A stretch of DNA of 64,000 bases from contig JAIQDT010004994.1 of assembly GCA_021521415.1 (NCBI GenBank), positions 16,681 to 80,680 of the forward strand, given 5' to 3'. The notes below the pieces were generated by a model. It saw only the letters and a program-made list of their open reading frames with translations, did not search any database and was not told the DNA's origin. Positions 47,044-57,448 of the stretch are shown here, piece after piece. Position 1 is the stretch's first letter. Every line of letters begins with the position of its first letter. This DNA comes from Bidens hawaiensis. Taxonomy: Eukaryota; Streptophyta; Magnoliopsida; Asterales; Asteraceae. A program made the position numbers and the translations under genes.

Positions 47044-48644
47044 CTAGGGAGAGAGAGAGATTAGTTAAAAATGCATGTGGGGATAATGATTTCGTATATG
47101 TAATGAAGATTCAATGAGTGGTAAAAGCCAAGATTTTGGCCGGCTGGTGTATAAAAGATATATACATTGGGGTTACAGATGTTTGTGACTTGTGAGAGAC
47201 AGAAATGATGATGATAAGAATGAGTCATTCGGCAGACTTCCAAGAAACACTAGAAGTCAAGAACGTAAATTCCAAAGCCGCTTACAAAACGGGTCGTAGT
47301 TGTGTTAAATGGGTCATGAATTCGACAATATATGTTTGTCATTTTTACATGTTTAATAAGCAGGTTACATTATTCGATATTATTAACATGAATAACAAGA
47401 AATGTGTATCCAGTTCGATAACAAGAATGACAAAACAAGATATCTTTAAACACGATTAAATACAAGTTGTTCAATAACACGAATGGGCATGACATGTTTA
47501 ACACAATTATTGATACGAAATATGTTGTGTTGTTCTATTAATTTTATTTGACGCGATAAGTTAGACATGTTAAGAAACTAGTTAAGCGGGTTGAACTTGC
47601 AGTATAAAAGCGCTTTCAATTGTGTTACTAACTGTAATATGACCTGAACCGCTAACCCTAAACATAAACCTGTTTAACTTTGTATAGACTTTTCGTTGTA
47701 TTAAGTTGTATTAACATTTAACACCATAAAACAGCTTGTTTTGAACTTTTGATCAATTGTGAAAAATAAAAAAAAGGTTGAAAGTTAAAACATAAAGAAT
47801 AATATAATGGCCGGACATGTTAATTAAATAATAATAAACTTATGACAACTGTATTTGTTAGGCCTTATAGGAAGTATCGGAAAAACATTTAATATTAATA
47901 CCATTTTTAAAAAATATATATATTTTAATTTCCACGACGAACACAACCAAACAGGAGTTACAGTTAGCACACGAATAGATTAACCTTAACAAGACGGCTG
48001 TCTCGTGCCTTTTCATAATTTTTTTGTACTTTTTCTATAGAGGTAGGGTAGTAGAACTACCCGCGGATCCCCAACTTGATCCGCAGATCATCAAAAGACA
48101 TCCGCAGATAACTAAGAAGCATCCGCGTGAAGAACACGTGGACTGGCAAAGTCATCCATGGTTCACAAAGATATGCTTCGCGAATCTCCATCATAACCTG
48201 CGGATTACCAAACAAGTATCCGCGGAAGGAACCCGCAAACAACGCAAGGGACTCATCACACGCATGATCCCCACGTGATATGGGAGAGCAGTTGTAACAA
48301 ACTATTCCTAGAAGGTTCCTCCATAACCACCTAACAGCGACATCGACCAATGGAAAGATGATATCTGGACACGTAATGAACGTCCACGACATGCACAATA
48401 ACACAATAACAGACGGGGCCAGGCTGTCACATCCAATAGTGACTCGACACGTGTCCATTCAGTTGAGAAAGTAATATTACGATAGTGACAACTCAACCAA
48501 TCACCTTCCCTCACCTTCCGGCTATAAATTGTGACATTCGTCAATTTCAAGTCTTGTTTGTATTCGTTTTTGTATTTGTTTATTATGTAAACCGACCCGA
48601 TTTGTAAACTGAAGCTTATGTTATAATCAAAATGATGGATTTAT
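47044..48644. other. Upstream region of the Cys-rich gene and an unclassified promoter-like repeat
   Basis: 47044-47950 is AT-rich, with GGGTCG/GACCCG-type phrases typical of degraded MITEs. At about 48040-48560 the base composition rises and there are a GACACGTGTCC palindrome (about 48449) and CTATAAAT (about 48523), the look of a U3 promoter or an ordinary promoter. No coding sequence follows. It may be a solo LTR, but I could not place both ends. Confidence 0.3.
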
Positions 48645-50931
48645 GTTACAATATTGTTTCACACTTGTTGGGTCTTGAAAACATCCTATATTTATTTTTA
48701 TTTTTATTTATTTATTTGTTTATTATTTATTTATTTATTTATTTTTGTGTTTTTGTCTTGATCCATTTTGCATGAAAACTCTTGTGTCTCATACCCATAT
48801 TTGACCACCAACATTACCCTATATATACACCACCTTTCCTCTTCATTTTCCCTTGCTACAACTCAAAAAAAAAAAAAACTCTCTCAAAAATCAAAGATTC
48901 AAGGTTATCTTTTTAAGTGTTCTTGAAGGTTTTTAGTCTTTTATCTTAATTAGTTTATGTAGCCTTATTAATACTTGTTTATGGTTGTGCAACATATATA
49001 TATAATATACACCCCTTATTTACCTTTGGTAGTTACTTCTCCGATTCCGGTCGGTGAGGTTTCGGACCTCATAAGGCAAGGCTTCATGGAGGACTTCGTG
49101 CCCTTGATATTTATACATCTATATAACTTGTTCATACATATTAATCTTGCTTATTTTAGTTTGTTGGTCATGTTTACAAGTTCCATGGTTGTGGGTTTTT
49201 AAGAGTCTATGCTTCGGTTTAACCGTAAATAGCTCTAAATCGTAAACCGAACTTTGTTACTAGTTTTGTTAAATAATTGTTTAAACATACTTATTGTTAG
49301 ATCTAAGTTTCTAAAATCATTTTTACAAATTCTATGGTTATGGGTTTGTAGAATCTTACCTCGGTCTTAACCCGAAACACGATCCGAACTGAAAACCGAA
49401 CTTTTGTTTAAAGACTTTATTGTTAACTTTTGGTTGTAAAACTTATAGTATTTTTATTTGTACATTATTATACAAGTTCTTTAGTGTTTGGACATGTGGA
49501 AACCATCTATGAACTTGTTGTGAGATGGAAACCCAACCAAACCGATTCTTACTCGCTTAAGACACACAAGTGTGTTTTTTTTAGCCATCAAGACTTGTAT
49601 ATTTCTTTAAAAATAGCTACAAATTGATTTTTAAATATTTTCTTAAGTACTTGGAAATGTTGGATCCAACTTGATCTTATAACAAAGTTTGGACCGACAA
49701 AACCGAACACTCGCTTAACGTGCGTTGTTAGTTCTAAAACAATGGAACTACATACTTGGTTAAGTCTTATAAAATTTTATTGAGTTATCTCATAACATTC
49801 AATATTTTGGAAAGTTGACTTTGGGTTTGACCAATTATCAAGACCCGAACCGACAACCCGAACACTCGATAAAAAAAACCGTTTTAGTATCTTTATTCCA
49901 AAGGGATTTGCATTCTTGCATTTTACCGACCTTATTACTTAACATAGGTTGAGTAAATATTAAGGTTAGATACTTTAACCCGGTTTCGAGCAAACTTACA
50001 TTTTTAAAGGGTTATTATTATAAATTCCTAAATAGTTACATTTTAAAACCTTGAACTTTAATTATTTACATTTCTCAACATTTATTTTGTTTAAAGACCT
50101 TCAAGACAACCTTTCTAAATTCAAGACTTCTTTTCTTTTTAGGCATTGTGTGTTAAACTCGCCGTTCCGACAAATCTCCAAATTATCATATTTCAAGTTT
50201 ACTACTTGAAGGTGAGTACTTCATACCCCATTTTCCATCTTTTATTTTGGGGGTTACATTTCATACTTATTCAACAAAATGCTTTATATTTGAATCTTAA
50301 ACCACAAACGTAGTTGTATATTTTACCTAAATAATTGTTCGATTTGGTGTTCTGTGCTTATATGCCTATGTGTTTATCGTTTTTGGTTGGTGGAACTATA
50401 AAATCATAGACTATTTGGCATCCCCTTATAGCAAGGTGTCGTTAACGTAATGCAATTAACGATAACTATAAAATCCTAGACTATTTGGTATCTCCTTATA
50501 GCTAGGTGTCGCTAATGTGTTTAGCGATATCTATTTATCCAAATTACCACTTTTATTTATTGTTTCGTATGCAAGTTTTGTGGCTATCTTTATTATATAC
50601 TAATATGATTAAACTTATGAATTGCTCACCAACCTTTGTGTTGACAAACTTTATTTTATGAAATGTTGCAGGTTTGCATCTTGGTTGATTTATGATTGTG
50701 AAGAAAACGACATCAAAGACCTTAGGATATTAGTAAAAATGAACAATATTAAATTTGTCATATTTTGTGATATCTTGTTTATGGTTATTTTATGGATAAC
50801 TGTTATGTGACATTTTCGATGTTGTGAAATGAAATGAGTTTATTAAATACTGTCATTTTAATTAGTGTCATGTGCTTATGGACAATTGTTACACCTCGGC
50901 ATGTTCCGCCGCCTTTGGTCGGGGTGTGACA
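48645..50931 (+). mobile_element. Noncoding element E3 with intron-like module
   Basis: The 3' terminus is GGGGTGTGACAT at about 50920-50931, the same as E2. A plausible 5' end is GTTACAAT at 48646. On the plus strand: AAGGTGAGTACTTC (about 50209-50222), CCCC, then TTTTGGGGG (possible stem), a duplicated 60-bp unit at about 50394-50530 (AACTATAAAATC, TAGACTATTTGG, CCTTATAGC, AGGTGTCG), then GCTCACCAACCTTTGTGTTGAC (about 50625) and TTGCAGG (about 50668). No protein frame is convincing; 48975-49202 is a short Leu/Ile-rich chance frame. Class unknown. Confidence 0.45.
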
Positions 50932-51480
50932 TAAAGACTAACTTAATCTACCTCAGGTAATTTTTTTGTACCTTTTCTTTTTTCTTTTCTTTAATTGTTA
51001 ATCAGGCATTGTCACTGTCGTCACGAATGAATCAATTAAGTTTTCGGTACTAAATAACTTGCATGTAAAACGACTTTATGGGTTCATATATGTATCTGTA
51101 CCAGTATCCGGCCATTGATACGGGTAAAAATCAATTTATGGTTACTATTTTGTGTTTGGATTTTTATCAAATATATATTTATATAAATAATATAAGAATA
51201 TTCTTGTATCTTTAAGGATTATGTATTTAAGTTTGGTATTTGAACAATGTGAGTGAACCAAGATTTGAAAACGAGTCACAAATAGAGTAACAAAAACTTC
51301 GATAATTCATAAAATTCATCATCTTTATTCTGCATAAAACTTAGAGTTTTAAACTAGAAATTTACAAATAGATAATCAAAACAAAGATAAACATTGACAT
51401 AAAATAAACGAGCGTAAAAGAGATCAAAGAATGTCATTTTATGAAGTCTCTAGCATCAATAAATAACGCACAACACCACC
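50932..51480. other. Intergenic region left of the retrotransposon
   Basis: AT-rich sequence with no element ends recognised. It is contiguous, in the inferred pre-insertion order, with 60558 onwards. Confidence 0.45.
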
Positions 51481-51573
51481 CTAAAATATATCTCTTCCCT
51501 GTAAATTATTTACAAGTTTTCTATGAAAATATTTTGAAATACCTCTTTAATGGTGCGATTTGTAGTCATGGTT
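51481..51573. repeat. 93-bp perfect direct repeat, left copy
   Basis: Identical base for base, as read, to 60465-60557. It directly abuts the TG that starts the LTR at 51574. The two copies bracket the whole truncated retrotransposon. Confidence 0.93.
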
Positions 51574-52501
51574 TGAAGAAACACTAAGTGACCCCGGGCA
51601 GATTATAGGTAATCTGGGGGCTAAGTAATGTTTCCCACGAAGGTTAGGTCCAGCAGAGTAAGTTGTACTTCAGGGAACCTGCAAAACAGACACCGTAAGC
51701 TCGTCACTGAGAAGGGGGGGGCTCCTCCTTGTGACCACCCTCCGGCGTGAGAATCAGTCTATATTGCTCTTTGAATATAAAAGTATATGAATACTATTAG
51801 AGCAGTTATCAAGTAAGTTATACGAGATAGTAGATGATGAAATGATAATACCATTTGCTGTCTTTTATAGCCGAAGGTGAGTATCCAAGGGGTTTAGCCG
51901 GCCCAACACGTTACCAACTGTAACCTATGCACGTGCCCTGCCTGTGAGTGGTGGACAGGTAGCGTCTGACATAGAGCAGGCGTGCCGTGCACTCTTCGTC
52001 TTCTACCAACTGCAGGCTAGGCACGTGCTCTGGCAGGAGTTGGTGAGCAGGCGGCGGCTATTGGTCACAGTGCAGTGGCGTGCTGTCTGCCACGCTGCTG
52101 TCAGTGAGCTGTCGCATTCTTGGTCAGATCTTTTGTCTTTACCTCGTCAGGTATCACGCAAAAGATCCTCCACCATACGGACTGGCCCATTTTGGCGGGA
52201 GTTTTCCCCCTCCCGCCTTTGCTCATTCTTTCAGGTGACACTGTATTTGTAAGTGTTAAGCCTTATGCGTGTAGCTATGCTGTGCGGGTAGCCTTCCCTG
52301 ATGGCTTGTATCCGCAACTGCGGGAACAGGCGGGTTACTTTACCATTGGGAGGCTTTTCCCTGCGTATGCAGCTTGCATACTGCGCGTAGGCTTCTCTGA
52401 GCATGGTGGGTCCTGCGGGAGTAGATGGTCTTTGCGCAGACATCCCTGTTCAAGGTGAGTCATGCGGGACCAACTGAGCCCTGCTGGGACCTACCTCTTC
52501 A
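51574..52501 (-). repeat. 3' LTR of the Gypsy element
   Basis: 928 bp bounded by TGAAGA and TCTTCA. Immediately beyond 52501 the top strand reads AGTCCCCCCAGTCC, that is, a minus-strand polypurine tract GGACTGGGGGGACT directly before the LTR start. A minus-strand TATAAAAG lies at 51862-51869, a plausible LTR promoter. Confidence 0.87.
51862..51869 (-). promoter_or_regulatory. LTR TATA box
   Basis: TATAAAAG on the minus strand, about 290 bp from the LTR 3' end, preceded by CTTCGGC. Position is consistent with a U3/R promoter. Confidence 0.55.
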
Positions 52502-52906
52502 AGTCCCCCCAGTCCAATGTTCTTCTCATGAATGTCTAATAAAGTGAGGTGAACTTTTGGACTTAAGCAAAGGGTTTTGAAAAGGGGTTTTTGTAAGGTT
52601 TTCCATGGGGGTTCTTCCCGCGGAAGTCCTTGTCACTTGCAGAAATTCCCGAGTTTCCTGCTTGGTCTTTGGGTATGATGCGGGTAGGTCTGTAACCTCC
52701 TCGCAAGTCAGGAGCACTGAGTCTTAGTTGTGCGGATTCTCCCTGTGGTTCTGGTAGGTTTTGAACATAATGATCAATTATGTTTAAACCACCAATTCCA
52801 TCTTGGAGCCTCAAACAACGTAGTACTCGATGTTCCCGCTATGCGGGGATGTTATTTCCGCTTCCGCAAGCATTGCCCAGAAGATCCTTCTTGGTTTCAA
52901 TTCTCA

Positions 52907-53170
52907 GCGGGTGCTATGTATGTGAAGGGTTTTGCCTTTACACTGTACCCGCACCCGTCTTACGGTTACTTTACTTCCAAGGTATTCCTGGCGTCCATTC
53001 CCTGCGGGTGCTAGGTATGTGAAGGGTTTTGCCTTTACACTGTACCCGCACCCGTCTTATGGTTACTTGGTTGCCAAATATTTTGGCTTCAATTCCCTGC
53101 GGGTGTTAGGTATGTGAAGGGTTTTGCCTTTACACTGTACCCACACCCGGCTTATGGTTACTTGTTTGCC
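52907..53170. repeat. About 96-bp tandem repeat, nearly three copies
   Basis: Units start at 52907, 53004 and 53099, each with GCGGGTGYTA, TATGTGAAGGGTTTTGCC and TTTACACTGTACCC followed by GTCTTAYGGTTAC. Located between the LTR and the antisense gene. Confidence 0.9.
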
Positions 53171-53525
53171 AAGGTAAGGGGTATTTTCCCGCTTACTTTT
53201 TTGAACCTTAAGTCTTCAAATTTTTAAATTTTGAAATTTGAAGGGTTGGTGGATGGATAACAACCCAATACCTCAAACGTCGTGCGACGGTTTCTTCTGA
53301 CTGTGTCAGGACGTGCCAGAAGTTATGGCGACATGACATTATGTGGTCATTCCAGTTGCTTTTTCAGGCGCGTGGGCACGGGATTTCGGGCGCGTGGCCG
53401 CGAAATCTCTGGCACACGTCCTTTTGACAGCTGTTGCCAGTTTGTTTTTGCCACGCGTCATAGTGTCATTGCACCTTTGCTTTCTCTCTCTTCCGTATTA
53501 AATGCATCGCATTAATTGCGATTAC

Positions 53526-53533
53526 TATATAAA
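53526..53533 (+). promoter_or_regulatory. TATA box of the antisense gene
   Basis: TATATAAA on the plus strand, 118 bp upstream of the ATG at 53651, followed by a purine-rich stretch and a pyrimidine-rich leader. This suggests the antisense gene has its own promoter. Confidence 0.6.
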
Positions 53534-53650
53534 GGGGGAGAAGGTTATTTGCAATTCACACTTTCCACTTTCATCTCTTCTTCTCAAGTAATTTCCGGCG
53601 AATTTCTTTTTCAGTAAAGCATTATTCCGAAATCTCTTCTTTCTTCCACC

Positions 53651-56620
53651 ATGTCTTCTCACGATGCTGATGATCAGAAGACTGCTGGTGAATGCCAGTG
53701 TTCTCTTCCTGCCGAGCTGTACCAGTATATCGTCAGGAAGTTCATGCTCGAGTCTCTCGAGCCTGAGTTTCCTGAGCCCCACCATACTGTGTACGATGCC
53801 CCAAGTGGCAAGATCGGGGTTTATGCTGCATTCTTTGTCTACGGGAACCTTAGGTTTCCGTTGACAAAGTTTGTGTACCGTGTCCTAGAGAGGCACGGTG
53901 TGCACCTGACAGAGGTGCACCCCATGGCTATTGCCAAGGTCCGGCACTTTGAGTGGGTGTGCCGGATACTGGGCCTTGAGCCCCTCGTTGACCGCCTGAT
54001 GACCTTCTATACTTGGAGGTGCATCCAGGGGTGGTACACTCTTACAACCCGTATCAAGGGTTTAAAGATTTGTACCACCGAGCGGAGTCTTCGCTCATGG
54101 AGAAGAGAGTTCTTCTTCATATCCGCTCGAGCCATCCCCATTGCCATGAAGTTCAAGAATGGCCAGCCGCTTCCGAACCTTCCCGCCATCAACTACGAGG
54201 AGGCGGAATGGTTCGCGAAGATATCCCGGGTCCAGTCCCCGGTTTTCCGTTTTCCCGAGTCGGCGATGGTGATGCTGGGGATGAGCCGGGTGTGGAAGGC
54301 GGCGAATGCGGATAAGGTTCCGATCGTCCTTGAATATGGTTCGAATTCTACCCCTTATGGTATGTCTTGTTTCTTTTTGCTGACTACGATTTTTTCTAAC
54401 TCTTGTTTATATCAGAGGGTAACGATCTTCAGTCGCTCCTGAATCCGCGGGAGGAAGATGGTCCTGCGCGGATGGGTACTCGTGCTCTGGACGAGAACGA
54501 GTTGCCCATCTTAGAGCAGACCGCGGGTCGGTTCGTGGAGGTTTACCCGCCAGGCCAAGAGATCCTGAGCCACCGACGGCCAGGTAAGCCTATCTTCTAC
54601 CCTCCACCTCTCAATGCTGTGCCTGCTGCTGGAGTTCATGACATTTCTTCTTCTGAGGAATCCGCAGAAGGTCCTCCACTGGTGCGGAAGAAAAAGGCTG
54701 CCGTCGGGAAAGGCAAGGAGAAGGTGGCCTCTACGGCCGACCCGGTAGTCCTATCTGACTCGGAGTCAGATAATGCAGAGGTGGCGGGGAAGCCCGGTGG
54801 TGAAGAGACCACCGTTCCGGAGGCTGCAGGTGTTACCTCCGGGGAGGCAGCGACGACGACGGTTACCGGTGTTAAGAGGCCGGCTCCATCGGGTTCGCCC
54901 CCGCTCGTCCGTGCGTTCAAGCTCAAGAGACCCCGTAAGTACCCCCATAATTCTTGTCTAGATTTGTTTCGAATAAATTTCTAACACTTTTGCTCGTGTA
55001 GGTGCGGATGTTGACGCATTCCAGGGTGAAGTTGGAGCAAGTATTCCCCCGCCAATGACGGTAGGCTCGGTCAGCCTTCCCGAGGCGTCGACCCAGGCGT
55101 CTACGCCTGCTTCCGCTGGTTCCAGCCTTCCTGAGGCTGTTCCAGCTGAGAAGGTGTCTCCGCCGGCCGTGAGTGCAATTTTTACAGCATCTTTCACGGA
55201 GCCGGCGGTTACTGTTGCTGAGGGGGCGGCGCCAACAATGGCTACCACGGCGGCTGCCACTATACCTGCGCCACCGGCACCGACGGCCGGACCATCAGGT
55301 ACGCGCCGGGTTTCCCGTCGATCTATGCCACCTTCCCGTCTGCCTGACCTGTTGGATGGACTTCCTTTAGGTTCAGGTGATGGGTTTGGCGGCTATCGGC
55401 CTGTTATTGACCCTACAGGTACGTAGGGTTCTTTTTCCTTTGTATATTTTTGTCATCTTTTCCTAACTGCCTTTGTTTCTTTTGCAGTGTCGGATTCCAA
55501 TGAAGTGTATGTTCCAAGATGGAACATACGCCGAGGAACAACCCTTCGCACCCCTGTGGAGTGCGTGGACTGGGCTCGCCACGCTGCTCCTCATGGTGCG
55601 TTGGGGGAAGCCATGGCTAGCTACCAAGAGGGTAGGCTAACCAATGAGCTTCGGGTTCTCCAGGCCCGAACGCAGCCCCGCGTCGAGCTGCTTTGTCGTG
55701 AAAACGACAAGTTAAAAGCAGCTCGCGCCAAAGATGTATCTGAAGCGCGGGCTCTTCGGGAGGAGAACCGGCAGTTGGCCGCTGCCGCAGCCGAGAAGGA
55801 GAAGGCATTCAAGGCCCTCGAGGTTGAAGTCCAGGCGCGACTCGAGGCCCGCTCCAAGGCTGCCCAAGCTGTGAATGAACAGCTTCGGCTGGCTAAGGAG
55901 ACTGCGCGAAACTCAACTGAGAGGGCTGCCAAGGCTGAAGCTGTTGCTGAGCCGCTTCGCGAAGAGAATGAGCAGCTTAAATGCAAATTAAAGGCTCTTC
56001 AACATGCTCATGACGCCTTGGCAATGGAAGATGCCAAGAAGCTGCAAGAGATCCTTGACCAGAGGGGGGTGCTTGACCGCACTGAGAGGAAACTTCAAAG
56101 CGTCGAAGAAGCTGCCGCCAAGGAAATTCAACTTGCCAACCTTGATAAAAGCGGAGCCGAACGTGCTTACAAAGAAAGTCAAGCTACCCTCCAATGGCTG
56201 CTTCGAGACGCGTTGCCTCAGGTATCCTCTTTTTCTATACGCTTTCTGCTCGTAATTAGAAAATGTTCTAACTTTATTGTTTTGTAGGTTGTGCGTCAGG
56301 TCCTTTCAGAGACCTCTTATGACGATGCGATGAGCGCAGCCCTCAACGCTTCTCATGAGGATGGGCAGAAGACTGGCTTCCTGCTTGGTCTAGGGTTTGC
56401 TGAGAGAGGCTTTCCGCCCTCCAACTTCCCTTTATTCAATGTTAACACTGAAGCTGCTTATGACCAAGCTGTGAACCAGTACGCTGCCTTCCCGCATCCA
56501 GTTGTGGAGAAGGTGAATGAAGCTGCTGCTGCTGATGATGGGCTAAACATCCTTAAGGCTTTCCTTGGGCAGCCGCGCTCTGATGGTGCTGGCCCAAGCG
56601 GAGGTGGCCCTGAAGCCTGA
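53651..56620 (+). CDS. Spliced antisense gene of the retrotransposon (putative gypsy-type transposon / Transposase_28 domain)
   Basis: Five plus-strand exons join in phase: 53651-54359, 54416-54934, 55002-55418, 55488-56221 and 56288-56620, 903 residues. All introns are short (about 56-69 bp) and GT-AG. Exon 1 matches, from memory, the plant domain called putative gypsy type transposon (PF04195): GVYAAFFVYGNLRFPLTKF, VCRILGLEPLVDRLMTFYTW, GMSRVWKAANADKVP. Exons 2 and 3 are disordered, with acidic and Ala/Pro/Thr-rich parts and a basic patch (VRKKKAAVGKGKEKV). Exon 4 is a long coiled coil (ELRVLQARTQPRVELLCREN onward). Exon 5 ends GPSGGGPEA. The gene runs opposite to pol, so it is not part of the genomic RNA coding strand. 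Its function is unknown; it is not a proven transposase despite the domain name. Confidence 0.82.
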
Positions 56621-56839
56621 TCCTGAAGATCCCTTCCCGCTGCTAGGATAGACTTAGCTTTGTATAGATTTCTTTTAGGCGGGTAGTTACCCAGCCATTC
56701 TTGTAATTGATTGTGAAATATTAATCTCTTTGCGTATAAGATTGTTATTTCCTTCCTTGGGTTCCTTGCTTTATAAACTTATGACTTGCATACTTAGTTT
56801 GATTTAGCAATTTTCCAAGTGTTTAGAATAAGAACCTTT

Positions 56840-57300
56840 GAACGTGGTTGATGATGGGTTAAAGTTTCGCCTCTTCCTTCGTGATTGTGCGGGTAAAACC
56901 GTCACTTGCACTTGGTAGGATGGCTAATCTTTACCCTCTATCTGACCTGCGTGTAGGTTTCCTTTTCGAAATTTGGCATTAAGTTAAACCTTTGGACGTG
57001 GTTGATAATGGACTAAAGTTTTCGCTTCCTCTTTCGTGATTGTGCGGGTGTAACCGTCACTTGCACTTAGTAGGATGGCTTTAACTTTAGACCTATATCT
57101 GACCTGCGTGTAGGTTTTTCTTCTTTTTTAAGTGTTCATAAGTTAACCTTTTAACGTGGTAGATGGTAAGTTAAGTTTGGCTTCCTTGTTCGTGATTGTG
57201 CGGGTAAGACCGTCACTTGCACTTACAAGGATGGCTAAACTTTACCTACATCTGACCTGCGTGTAGGTTTTCCTTAGAACTTTTTAACATTTTGGCGTTG
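56840..57300. repeat. Three 155-bp tandem repeats between the antisense gene and pol
   Basis: GTGATTGTGCGGGT recurs at 56881, 57036 and 57192, each followed by CCGTCACTTGCACTT, AGGATGGCT and TATCTGACCTGCGTGTAGG (the last copy slightly shortened). They separate the convergent stop codons at 56620 and 57449. Confidence 0.92.
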
Positions 57301-57448
57301 TGTTTATGCGGGTATTGCCGCCTTCCACACGCAACTACTTCTTCCCGTAAGGGAAGTTCATAGGTTACAAGCTATCAATACATCATGAAAGGAGAATCAT
57401 TTCCATTAGAAGTGGCTCTAGGCCTTTTCTTTACAAGTTGGAATTGAT

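Noticed and set aside
48057..48458. 133-residue minus-strand frame
   Set aside because: No recognisable motif, no splice context, and located in a promoter-like repeat; treated as a chance frame.
51944..52458. Overlapping plus-strand frames in the LTR
   Set aside because: They lie within the 3' LTR of the Gypsy element, have no conserved motifs and cross the LTR without splice logic.
52730..53117. Plus-strand frames with repeated FAFTLYPHPSYGY
   Set aside because: They are read from the 96-bp tandem repeats; similarity between units reflects DNA repeats, not a protein.
53651..56620. Independent host gene
   Set aside because: It lies wholly between the retrotransposon LTR and pol, inside the 93-bp duplication, and matches a family known from Gypsy-type elements.
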